Positions 7,261 through 12,614 of a DNA stretch of 12,614 bases are shown here, in pieces; positions within the stretch are counted from its first letter, which is position 1, and every line of letters begins with the position of its first letter. The notes below the pieces were generated by a model. The model was not told the origin of the DNA. It did no database searches and saw only the letters and a list, made by a program, of their open reading frames with translations. This DNA comes from Oscillibacter sp. (GTDB lineage: Bacteria > Bacillota > Clostridia > Oscillospirales > Oscillospiraceae). The stretch is from the NCBI GenBank assembly GCA_009773995.1, contig VSMY01000081.1, forward strand, positions 1 through 12,614, given 5' to 3'. The translations under genes were made by a program, and so were the position numbers.

Positions 7261-7288
7261 CTTGGTTTTTTTACAGATGGAGTTTTTC

Positions 7289-8284
7289 TTACTTCTTTGC
7301 CAGGTACTTCCGCAGGTCCAGCGCCACGGCCACGATAATGACCAGGCCCTGGGCGATGAAGGTATAAGCCGGGTCCACCCGGAGGAACTGGAGGCAGATT
7401 TTCAGAATCTCGAACACCAGCACGCCGATGAGGATGCCCCCGACTTTGCCCACGCCGCCGTTGGTGGACACACCGCCGATGGTGCAGGCCGCGATGGCCT
7501 CCAGCTCATAGCCGAAGCCCGTGGCGGTGGAGGCGCCGCCGGCCTTGGCGCCCACCAGGAAGCCGGCGACGGCGTACAGGATGGAGGCCAGCACGTAGAT
7601 GCGGATAATGGTGGCCGGGACGTTGACGCCCGCCACCTGGGCGGCGTTTTCATTTCCGCCGATGGCGTACATATATTTACCGTGCCGGGTCTTGTTGTAC
7701 AGGAACAGCATGTAGGCTCCTACCACGATGGCAAAGATGGCCAGGTAGGGGATGGGACCCAGGGAACCCAGGGCCACATTGGAATAAGAGCTCTTGAAGC
7801 CGCCTAGGGGATCGTTGCCCGTCACCACGGAGCACAGGCCGTAGACGATGGTCTGCATGCCCAGGGTGGCGATGAAGGGGGGCACCTTCAAGAAGGCGAT
7901 GACGCAGCCGTTGATGGCTCCGAACACGGCCATGATGAGGATGACCACCAGCAGGGCCGCGAACCAGGGAAGGTCCGGCATCCAGGGCAGGGCCCGAGCA
8001 GCGTAGTCCACGCTCTGGAGCATCATGGCGGCGAGGCAGGCGGAGAGTCCCACCTGACGGCCGGCGGAGAGGTCCGTGCCCTTGGTGATGAGGCAGCCGG
8101 ACACGCCGCAGGCGATGATGAACCGGGGGGACACGTTGACCACCAGGTTTTTGAAGTTGGCGGGCTTCCAGAAGTTGTCGGCCACGAATCCCACGAACAG
8201 GGCCAGGATAAAGATCAGGATGATAATGGCGTTGTTGGACAGGAAGTTTTTCACCGCTTTGGCGTTCAGCTTTTTGTTCTCCAT
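7289..8284 (-). CDS. mglC: Galactose/methyl-galactoside ABC transporter permease
   Basis: 331 aa, polytopic membrane protein of the MglC/RbsC branch; two copies form the sugar channel that works with MglA. Visible features are a first transmembrane segment at about 17-36, the signature ITKGTDLSAGRQVGLSA (66-82), KVPPFIATLGMQT (133-145) and the cytoplasmic coupling loop YAIGGNENAAQVAGVNV (206-222) that docks with the ATPase. The C-terminal half has the usual Gly-rich helices (GGVSTNGGVGKVGGILIGVLV). Length is normal for the family. It starts 14 bp after the mglA stop, with AAGGAGGAG beginning in that stop codon, so the two are translationally linked. The last gene of the importer operon, followed by a terminator. 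Confidence 0.94.
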   Translation of the reverse strand: MENKKLNAKAVKNFLSNNAIIILIFILALFVGFVADNFWKPANFKNLVVNVSPRFIIACGVSGCLITKGTDLSAGRQVGLSACLAAMMLQSVDYAARALPWMPDLPWFAALLVVILIMAVFGAINGCVIAFLKVPPFIATLGMQTIVYGLCSVVTGNDPLGGFKSSYSNVALGSLGPIPYLAIFAIVVGAYMLFLYNKTRHGKYMYAIGGNENAAQVAGVNVPATIIRIYVLASILYAVAGFLVGAKAGGASTATGFGYELEAIAACTIGGVSTNGGVGKVGGILIGVLVFEILKICLQFLRVDPAYTFIAQGLVIIVAVALDLRKYLAKK

Positions 8285-8298
8285 GGTTTCTCTCCTCC

Positions 8299-9807
8299 TT
8301 ATTCAAACTGGGTGGCCAGGGCCATGATGTTTTCCTGGTTGGCGTCTTTCCCGTCGATGAAGCCGGTGACCCGGCCGTCGCACATGACCATGATCCGGTC
8401 GGACATGCCGATGAGCTCGCTCATTTCGGAGGAAATCATAATGACGCTCTTACCCTGCTTCGCCAGCTCCGCGATGATGCAGTAGATTTCATATTTCGCG
8501 CCCACGTCGATGCCCCGGGTGGGCTCGTCCAGGATGAACACGTCCGGGTCGTTGGCCAGCCACCGGCTGATGAGCACCTTCTGCTGGTTGCCGCCGGAGA
8601 GGGACTGAATCAGCGTCTTGGACGAGGGGGTCTTGATGGAGAGCTTCGCCACGTTGTCCTGGACGAGCTGCTCGATTTTCCCGTCGTCCAGCACGAAGCC
8701 GCCGATAAGATATTGATTCAAAGAGGCGATGGACACGTTGTCCGCGATGGAGAGCACCCCCAGGATGCCCGTGGCCCGGCGGTCCTCCGTCAGCATGGCG
8801 ATGCCGCTGTCGATGGCCTGCTTGGGCTGGTTGATTTTCAGTTCCTTGCCCTTGTAGGTAATTTTGCCCGCGCTGTGGCAGCGGAGGCCGAAGAGACCCT
8901 CCATCAGCTCCGTGCGCTGGGCCCCGACAAGCCCGGCCACGCCCAGGATTTCACCCCGGCGGACCTGGAAGGAGGCGTGACGGAAGCTCTTGGGGTTGAT
9001 GGAGGTGAAGTCCTCCACCTCGAAGACCACCTCGCCGGGGACGTTGCTCCGGGGCGGATAGAGGTTGCTGAGCTCCCGGCCCACCATCTTGGTAATGATG
9101 AAATCCGTGGTCAGGCCCTTGGCGTCCCAGGTACCGATGTACTGGCCGTCCCGCATAATGGTGACCTCGTCGCTGATGCGCAGGATTTCGTCCATTTTGT
9201 GGGAGATGTAGACAATGGCCACGCCCTTCTGCCGCAGCTCACCCACGATGGTGAAGAGGGCTTCCACCTCCGCCGCCGTCAGGGAGGACGTGGGCTCGTC
9301 CAGAATGAGGACCTTGCAGTCGGCGGACACGGCCTTGGCGATTTCCACCAGCTGCATCTGGGAGACGCTGAGGCTGCCCAGCTTGGCCCTGGGGTCGAAG
9401 TTCAGGTGAACCTCCTTCAAGACCGCCGCCGCGTCCTGATACATTTTCTCGTGGTCGATGGTGACGATGGGCCCAATGCGCCTGGTGGGGTAGCGGCCCA
9501 CGTAGATGTTCTCGCCGATGCTCCGCTCCGGAATGGGCTGGAGCTCCTGGTGCACCATGGCAATGCCCCGGTTCAGCGCGTCCAGAGGCCCCTTAACCTG
9601 GACCTTTTCGCCCTCGTAGATGAGCTCCCCCTCGTCCATGTGGTAAATGCCGAACATGCACTTCATCAGCGTGGACTTGCCCGCGCCGTTTTCTCCCATC
9701 AGCGCGTGAACGGTGCCGGGGCGGAGCTTGAGCTGCGCGTGATCCAGGGCCTTGACGCCGGGGAAGGTCTTGACCACGTCACGCATTTCCAAACGATATT
9801 CTGACAA
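8299..9807 (-). CDS. mglA: Galactose/methyl-galactoside ABC transporter ATP-binding protein
   Basis: 502 aa, two fused ATPase domains, energising sugar import through MglC. The first domain has Walker A GENGAGKS (38-45), the MglA-type signature LSVSQMQ (146-152) and Walker B KVLILDEPT (165-173). The second has the degenerate Walker A AGLVGAQRTE (291-300) typical of sugar importers of this class, signature LSGGNQQK (403-410) and Walker B VFILDEPT (423-430). The start is a TTG at 9807, preceded at 8 nt by a GGGGGG purine run. It gives the family-typical N-terminus SEYRLEMRDVVKTFPGV; the first ATG, at residue 8, is too far from that run. The gene is 147 bp downstream of mglB, across a structured spacer that may lower its expression relative to the binding protein. 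Confidence 0.95.
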   Translation of the reverse strand: MSEYRLEMRDVVKTFPGVKALDHAQLKLRPGTVHALMGENGAGKSTLMKCMFGIYHMDEGELIYEGEKVQVKGPLDALNRGIAMVHQELQPIPERSIGENIYVGRYPTRRIGPIVTIDHEKMYQDAAAVLKEVHLNFDPRAKLGSLSVSQMQLVEIAKAVSADCKVLILDEPTSSLTAAEVEALFTIVGELRQKGVAIVYISHKMDEILRISDEVTIMRDGQYIGTWDAKGLTTDFIITKMVGRELSNLYPPRSNVPGEVVFEVEDFTSINPKSFRHASFQVRRGEILGVAGLVGAQRTELMEGLFGLRCHSAGKITYKGKELKINQPKQAIDSGIAMLTEDRRATGILGVLSIADNVSIASLNQYLIGGFVLDDGKIEQLVQDNVAKLSIKTPSSKTLIQSLSGGNQQKVLISRWLANDPDVFILDEPTRGIDVGAKYEIYCIIAELAKQGKSVIMISSEMSELIGMSDRIMVMCDGRVTGFIDGKDANQENIMALATQFE

Positions 9808-9834
9808 TTTACGGTCCCCCCTTGTTCATGTTGG

Positions 9835-9890
9835 CTTTTCCATAACCGGCAAAGAATGGCGGAAGCCGGGTTTCGCCGGCTATGGAAAAG
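9835..9890 (-). repeat. Imperfect long inverted repeat between mglB and mglA
   Basis: CTTTTCCATA (9835-9844) pairs with TATGGAAAAG (9881-9890) and, after one mismatch, CCGGC (9846-9850) with GCCGG (9875-9879), enclosing 24 nt that hold further CCGG-based pairing options. It would form a tall stem-loop in the mgl mRNA just upstream of the mglA ribosome binding site. It could protect the mglB message 3' end, as REP-type elements are known to do in enteric operons; that is analogy, not demonstrated here. Confidence 0.65.
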
Positions 9891-9919
9891 AGGGGCGCGT
9901 GCGCTTCGGCACGCGCCCC
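9886..9919 (-). terminator. Intra-operon terminator-like hairpin after mglB
   Basis: An 11-bp perfect stem GGGGCGCGTGC/GCACGCGCCCC (9892-9902 with 9909-9919), 6-nt loop, is followed on the minus strand by TCTTTTCC. The T-run is short and interrupted, which suits partial rather than full termination, leaving more mglB than mglAC transcript. The run overlaps the arm of the adjacent inverted repeat (9881-9890), so the two structures compete. Confidence 0.65.
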
Positions 9920-9954
9920 TGTCAGACGTTTTCGCGTTGTTTGATGAACTTGGA

Positions 9955-11013
9955 TTACTTCATGAAGTCGCCCACGTTGTCGGGAGTGACCTTCACATAG
10001 TCGACATAGACGCTCTGGTTCCCGGAGCTGTAGGTGGTTCCGCTCAGGAGCTTCTCCATCTCGGCGACGGCTCCGGCGGCCTGGCCGTTGGCGTCGTTCA
10101 GGACGGTTCCGGTCATGTTCCCGTTGCTGACTTCGTTCAGGGCCGCGTCCAGGGCGTCCACGCCCACCAGGTAGATGTCCTCGTTGACCTTCCGGCCCGC
10201 AGACTGGATGGCCTGGAGCGCACCGATGGCCATATCGTCGTTGTTGCAGAAGACGACCTCGATTTTGTCTCCGAACTGAGCCAGGTCGTTGGCGCAGATG
10301 GTCTGGCCCTTCTCACGGTCCCAGTCGCCCCGGGTCAGGTTCAGCTGCTCGACCTCGACGCCGGCGTCGGTCAGAGCCTTGACGGAGTACTCGGTACGGA
10401 GCTGGGCGTCGATGTTTTCAGGGTCGCCCTGGATCATGATGTAGGAGACTTTTCCGTCGCCGTTGATGTCGCCCTTGTTGGGGGTGTCCAGAATCAGCTC
10501 GCCCTGGAAGGTGCCGGACTGGGCGGCGTCGCAGCCGACGTAGACCAGCTTGTCATAGGCGGCCATCTGGTCGGCGGTGGGCTCCCGGTTGATAAGGACG
10601 GTGGGGATGCCCGCGGATTTCACCGTGGCGATGATGGTATCCGCCGCGGAGGTCATGACGGGGTTGATGATCAGGGCGTCCACTCCCTGGGTGATGAAGG
10701 TGTTGATTTGCTCGTTTTGCTTGGCCTGGTCATTGTTTCCGTCCACCACGGTGACCTGGTAGCCCTTGCCCTCCAGAATTTCCTGGAGCGCGTTGCGGTA
10801 GGTGGTCATGAAGGCGTCGTCGAATTTGTAGATGCACACGCCGATGTTTCCGCCGGCGGCGGGAGCCTCAGGCTCGGCGGCGTCGCTGCCGGTATCGGCG
10901 GGGGCGCTGGTGTCGGCCGGGGGAGTGGAGTCGGCGGGCTTGTCGCCGCCGCAGGCGGTCAGCAGGGCCAGCATCATAATCGCGGCAAGAAGCAAGGCAA
11001 ACGTCTTTTTCAT
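9955..11013 (-). CDS. mglB: Galactose/glucose-binding lipoprotein of the MglABC importer
   Basis: 352 aa substrate-binding protein that delivers galactose or glucose to MglC. Signal sequence MKKTFALLLAAIMMLALLTAC has lipobox LTAC (Cys21) and is followed by a flexible Pro/Ala/Asp-rich linker to about residue 55. Sugar-contact residues by comparison with E. coli MglB are Asp66 and Phe68 (FDDAF), Asn142 (INRE), Asp202 and Arg206, Trp231, Asn258 (CNNDD), Asp286 (VGVD) and Asn306 (TVLND). The His that contacts sugar in E. coli is Asn200 here. The calcium-loop pattern DINGDGKVS with a later Glu is kept. Two adjacent ATGs occur; 11013 is preferred because GGAGG stands 7 nt upstream, against 4 nt for the ATG at 11016. 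First gene of the importer operon, behind its own upstream region and a terminator. Confidence 0.95.
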   Translation of the reverse strand: MKKTFALLLAAIMMLALLTACGGDKPADSTPPADTSAPADTGSDAAEPEAPAAGGNIGVCIYKFDDAFMTTYRNALQEILEGKGYQVTVVDGNNDQAKQNEQINTFITQGVDALIINPVMTSAADTIIATVKSAGIPTVLINREPTADQMAAYDKLVYVGCDAAQSGTFQGELILDTPNKGDINGDGKVSYIMIQGDPENIDAQLRTEYSVKALTDAGVEVEQLNLTRGDWDREKGQTICANDLAQFGDKIEVVFCNNDDMAIGALQAIQSAGRKVNEDIYLVGVDALDAALNEVSNGNMTGTVLNDANGQAAGAVAEMEKLLSGTTYSSGNQSVYVDYVKVTPDNVGDFMK

Positions 11014-11063
11014 CATAGTTCCTCCAATCAAATTTTCGTGCTCCGGGGACGCGCCCCAAACCA

Positions 11064-11100
11064 CGCCTATCATTTTAGACGGGCCCCGGCAAAAAGACGA
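11064..11100 (-). promoter_or_regulatory. Possible mglB promoter with weak -35
   Basis: TAAAAT (11072-11077, minus strand) is a good -10, about 58 nt before the mglB start. No good -35 stands 16-18 nt upstream (TCGTCT at best), as often seen where an activator is needed. That would suit control by the YesN-type regulator. A second weak option is TTTTCA-17-TTCTAT further upstream. No cre-type operator was seen. Confidence 0.4.
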
Positions 11101-11137
11101 TAGAAAATTCTTGGAAGTTTTATGAAAAAACTAAGAT

Positions 11138-11183
11138 AAAAAAGGGCCGGCCCCGCCCTCCCCCAAGGGAGCGGCAAGGCCGG
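11138..11183 (-). terminator. Rho-independent terminator of the HPr-like gene
   Basis: Outer stem CCGGCC/GGCCGG (11147-11152 with 11178-11183) encloses a second CTCCC/GGGAG stem; on the minus strand the structure runs into CCC and a 6-T tract (11138-11143). It separates the HPr-like gene from mglB, which makes read-through into the importer operon unlikely. Confidence 0.8.
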
Positions 11184-11210
11184 TTTCCATTCCTTTTTGA
11201 GCGCGGCGGG

Positions 11211-11432
11211 TCAGGACATCTTCTCCACCAGGCGGTCCACCATCTTCGGATCCAGGCCGTCCTCGGTAACCACCTTGGCCCGCTGGCCCACCAGTGCGTA
11301 AAGGCCCAGAAGGGATCGGGCGTCCAGCATCACGGTGTCGGTGCTCAGCCAAACCTCGTAGGGAGTTTCGCAGGCCAGGCGGTGGATGCGGTTGATCTGC
11401 TCGTCGCTTTTTATATCAATGTTTCTGGTCAT
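11211..11432 (-). CDS. HPr-like protein without the canonical active-site histidine
   Basis: 73 aa. The stretch MLDARSLLGLYALVG (35-49) matches the part of HPr around regulatory Ser46 (KSIMGVMSL), placing the equivalent Ser at residue 40. The rest fits the small HPr fold: a first strand (RNIDI), a helix (DEQINRIHRLACE), paired strands and a final helix (DPKMVDRLVEKM). Counting back 31 residues from Ser40, the spacing of Ser46 to His15 in HPr, reaches Ser9, not His; His17 sits at the far end of the helix. It is therefore unlikely to carry phosphate in a sugar phosphotransferase chain and may be a regulatory relative, as Crh is in Bacillus. AAGGAGG lies 8 nt before the ATG, and a near-consensus promoter precedes it. 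Single-gene unit ended by a terminator, directly upstream of mglB. Confidence 0.8.
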   Translation of the reverse strand: MTRNIDIKSDEQINRIHRLACETPYEVWLSTDTVMLDARSLLGLYALVGQRAKVVTEDGLDPKMVDRLVEKMS

Positions 11433-11465
11433 GATAAATTCCTCCTTGTCAAAGCGCGGTGTCTA

Positions 11466-11531
11466 GCGGAATGTCTCTCAATCCCTCTTCGGGATTAGGC
11501 ACATTCTAGCAGGGCAGGGGCGGAATGTCAA
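11466..11531 (-). promoter_or_regulatory. Strong promoter of the HPr-like gene with repeated GACATTCCGC element
   Basis: TTGACA (11526-11531), 17-nt spacer, TAGAAT (11503-11508) on the minus strand: consensus -35 and five of six at -10. The decamer GACATTCCGC occurs twice in the same direction, at 11520-11529 (beginning inside the -35) and 11466-11475 (downstream of the likely start), 54 bp apart. A small hairpin AATCCC/GGGATT (11480-11485 with 11491-11496) lies at the start of the transcript. The repeats could be operators; no regulator is known to me for this sequence. Confidence 0.75.
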
Positions 11532-11550
11532 CGCAGGAATTTATCAGAAT

Positions 11551-11580
11551 TGCACAATTACATATTGCGTAATTTGTGCA
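11551..11580. promoter_or_regulatory. Upstream palindrome, candidate regulator site
   Basis: TGCACAATTAC (11551-11561) and GTAATTTGTGCA (11569-11580) form an inverted repeat with one bulged T and a 7-nt centre; the inner AATTAC-N7-GTAATT is exact. It is AT-rich in a GC-rich neighbourhood and lies about 20 bp upstream of the -35 of the HPr-like gene, as an activator or repressor dimer site would. Not assignable to a known family. Confidence 0.5.
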
Positions 11581-11597
11581 AAAAGACAATATCGTCT
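11580..11597 (-). terminator. Weak terminator-like hairpin after the 48-residue gene
   Basis: On the minus strand AGACG-ATAT-TGTCT is followed by TTTT. The stem is short (5 bp, one G-T pair), so termination would be inefficient. Some transcripts could continue into the HPr-like gene. Confidence 0.35.
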
Positions 11598-11632
11598 GAC
11601 GGACGTCCCTCCTCCTCTCGCGCTTTTTCCTG

Positions 11633-11779
11633 TTAGAGGTCGTCCGCATCTTGAACGGGAACCTCATAGGGGTCCAGGGGCCGGCCGGTCCAGCTCCCCA
11701 TAGGGTCAGTCTTTGCGGCCGTATATTGGGACATTTCCTTGGCTTTTTGCATCGGCTTATCTTCCGGGCGGCGTTCCAT
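11633..11779 (-). CDS. Small conserved-looking protein, 48 aa, function unknown
   Basis: The frame from ATG 11779 to TAA 11633 encodes 48 residues: MERRPEDKPMQKAKEMSQYT, a middle with DPMGSWTGRP, and the end VPVQDADDL. AAGGAGG stands 8 nt upstream of the ATG, which supports translation. The protein is hydrophilic, has no signal or membrane segment, and ends acidic. From memory, short Clostridia proteins ending in a similar GSxTGxPxDPxExPVQDADDL pattern are often annotated as hypothetical; I cannot confirm this here and assign no function. It points the same way as the HPr-like gene, 200 bp upstream of it. Confidence 0.72.
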   Translation of the reverse strand: MERRPEDKPMQKAKEMSQYTAAKTDPMGSWTGRPLDPYEVPVQDADDL

Positions 11780-11984
11780 AGCTGCTGCCTCCTTAGTTAA
11801 ACTATATTATATTATGATTATGCGGAACATGGATTTTGCTCAAAATCAGTATTCCCAGCTGGGAGCCGTTTTCTCCAGCAATTTTTGGAAGGCCCCACGC
11901 CCGGTTCTAAGCGGTCCGGGCCGCTTCCGCGCAGGCCCTGTCGAGTCCTGCCGAAAAAATTTTTACTTTTTTTGAGAATACTGC
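11780..11984. other. Non-coding spacer upstream of the small gene and the tRNA operon
   Basis: No credible ORF. AT-rich sequence at 11800-11820 holds TATAAT (11806-11811, minus strand), a possible -10 for the 48-residue gene. GATTTTG-AG-CAAAATC, a perfect 7-bp inverted repeat (11832-11847), overlaps the sequence TTGAGC that could be a poor -35. The rest is GC-rich, then A/T runs (11953-11978) just before the tRNA promoter. Confidence 0.5.
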
Positions 11985-12014
11985 TTGACAAGCCCGGCGG
12001 GCCTATGGTATTCT
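11985..12014 (+). promoter_or_regulatory. Promoter of the tRNA operon
   Basis: TTGACA (11985-11990), 18-nt spacer and TATTCT (12009-12014) lie 18 nt before the mature 5' end of tRNA-Leu. The -35 is perfect and the -10 matches at four of six bases. A GC-rich stretch CCCGGCGGGCC fills the spacer. Confidence 0.75.
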
Positions 12015-12032
12015 ATGCATTGCCGACAAGTT

Positions 12033-12119
12033 GCCGGTGTGGTGGAATTGGTAGACACAGGAGACTTAAAATCTCCCGGTAGCGATACTGTACCGGTTCG
12101 AGTCCGGTCACCGGCACCA
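12033..12119 (+). tRNA. tRNA-Leu (anticodon UAA)
   Basis: 87 nt, class II tRNA with a long variable arm. Acceptor GCCGGTG pairs with CACCGGC (12109-12115), discriminator A, encoded CCA (12117-12119). The anticodon stem GGAGA/TCTCC (12060-12064 with 12072-12076) frames the loop CTTAAAA with anticodon TAA at 12067-12069. GGTTCGAGTCC T-arm is present. Reads UUA leucine codons. Confidence 0.97.
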
Positions 12120-12132
12120 CAAAATTAAATAT

Positions 12133-12208
<76 letters not shown>

Positions 12209-12245
12209 AAAAAGTCCTGAAATCGTGAGATTTCAGGACTTTTTC
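12209..12245 (+). terminator. Rho-independent terminator of the tRNA operon
   Basis: Perfect 13-bp stem AAGTCCTGAAATC/GATTTCAGGACTT (12212-12224 with 12229-12241), GTGA loop, and a T-run ending at 12244. It starts directly after the tRNA-fMet CCA, so the operon holds only two tRNAs. Confidence 0.93.
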
Positions 12246-12386
12246 TTTGATTTTGTGTTGAAATAATCCGGCCAAAAATTTGGGCCAGCACTCTGACCCA
12301 AGCGCTGACCCAGACTGGCTGGCAGTTGGCGGCTTCGCCGCTTACTGCCAGCTCGTGCCCTTTGGGTACGGCGAAATGTCCGGAAA
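12246..12386. repeat. Repeat-rich junction between tRNA operon and integrase gene
   Basis: No gene. The direct repeat CTGACCCA occurs at 12293-12300 and 12305-12312. A hairpin has outer arms GCTGGCAGT/ACTGCCAGC (12318-12326 with 12344-12352) and inner GCGGC/GCCGC. TTCGCCG (12334-12340) can instead pair with CGGCGAA (12369-12375), giving an alternative fold. The layout fits integrase arm-binding sites and a transcript end for the integrase gene next to an attachment site. No attachment core can be assigned without the other end. Confidence 0.5.
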
Positions 12387-12614
12387 CTACCGGAGAGCAC
12401 CGGAGAGGATGCCGCCCATCGTATTTGCCGCTTCCCTCTTCGCGGAGGTAGTGACGTGGGTGTAGGTGTCCAGGGTGAATCCGGCTGAGTAGTGGCCCAG
12501 CATCCCGGAAACTGTCTTGATATCCACCCCGTTTTGTAGGGCCAGGGTCGCGAATGTATGTCTGAGGTCGTGGAAGCGCCTCTGAAAACGAAGAACGCCT
12601 ACCGGGTTCTGCCG
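12387..12614 (-). CDS. Tyrosine recombinase (phage/ICE-type integrase), C-terminal fragment, cut by window edge
   Basis: The last 75 codons are visible before the TAG at 12387; the gene begins beyond the right edge. The sequence carries the catalytic signature of tyrosine recombinases in order: HDLRHTFAT (His and Arg of box II), LGHYS (third active-site His) and DTYTHV with the nucleophilic Tyr at residue 51 of the fragment. The tail AKREAANTMGGIL is typical of integrases of Firmicute prophages and conjugative elements. Such enzymes insert and excise DNA at tRNA or other conserved sites. Its C-terminus points at two tRNA genes 180 bp away, the normal arrangement at the end of an integrated element lying to the right. 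Family is certain; phage versus conjugative element cannot be told. Confidence 0.93.
   Translation of the reverse strand, partial: RQNPVGVLRFQRRFHDLRHTFATLALQNGVDIKTVSGMLGHYSAGFTLDTYTHVTTSAKREAANTMGGILSGALR

Noticed and set aside
8713..9804. 363-codon plus-strand frame opposite mglA
   Set aside because: Antisense shadow; the ATPase motifs on the minus strand leave no doubt about the real gene.
7289..11013. Ribose (RbsABC) or xylose (XylFGH) importer
   Set aside because: The binding protein keeps the MglB sugar-contact pattern and calcium loop, the ATPase has the MglA-type first signature LSVSQMQ, and the permease has the MglC TKGTDLSAGRQVGLSA stretch.
9856..11103. 415-codon plus-strand frame opposite mglB
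   Set aside because: Val/Gly/Asp-rich antisense shadow of mglB, which has full family motifs.
11014..11137. Riboswitch or catabolite-repression (cre) operator upstream of mglB
   Set aside because: The roughly 50-nt leader is too short and unstructured for a known riboswitch, apart from a tiny GGGG/CCCC hairpin, and no TGNAANCGNTNNCA-like match was found by eye.
11885..12082. Plus-strand frame running into tRNA-Leu
   Set aside because: Overlaps the tRNA promoter and gene; no ribosome binding site and no recognisable sequence.
12280..12465. Plus-strand 61-codon frame over the junction
   Set aside because: Runs antisense over the integrase C-terminus and through the hairpin region; no supporting signals.

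Overview
The window comes from a GC-rich, low-intergenic Firmicute. Strong AGGAGG-type ribosome binding sites, lipobox lipoproteins, a YesM/YesN-type two-component pair, an HPr-like protein and an initiator tRNA-fMet with encoded CCA all point to the Clostridia. The GC content and gene style suggest a gut Oscillospiraceae member (Flavonifractor/Intestinimonas/Lawsonibacter-like). The genus is inference.

Layout. At the left edge is the C-terminal half of a galactose mutarotase (galM, plus strand, 2-439). It converges on a long minus-strand block across a 178 bp spacer packed with four hairpins. The minus-strand block is best read from right to left. A 48-residue small protein (11779-11633) and an HPr-like protein lacking the canonical active-site His (11432-11211) come first, followed by a terminator. 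The MglBAC galactose/glucose ABC importer follows (mglB 11013-9955, mglA 9807-8299 from a TTG start, mglC 8284-7289), with a terminator-like structure between mglB and mglA and a full terminator after mglC. A five-gene sensory operon then runs from its own predicted promoter: a YesN-type AraC-family response regulator (7174-5579), an unrecognised two-part lipoprotein (5566-4478), a YesM-type histidine kinase (4370-2562), a membrane-anchored periplasmic-binding-fold protein (2565-1636) and a second, MglB-like lipoprotein (1691-618).

How it fits together. MglB captures galactose or glucose outside the cell and MglA/MglC import it; GalM equilibrates the anomers. The sensory operon probably controls the importer. 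The kinase has its own extracellular Cache-type domain, yet its operon also encodes two extracellular sugar-binding-fold proteins. One keeps every residue that binds sugar in E. coli MglB; the other is tethered to the membrane and has lost most of them. This resembles the XylFII-LytS type of three-component sugar sensing in Clostridia, with an additional MglB paralogue and a lipoprotein of unknown function.

The right end is different in character: two tRNA genes (Leu-UAA and initiator Met) behind a near-consensus promoter and ended by a strong terminator. Next comes a 140 bp stretch of direct and inverted repeats and the catalytic end of a tyrosine recombinase reading in from beyond the window. 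This looks like the edge of an integrated phage or conjugative element sitting beside the tRNA genes.
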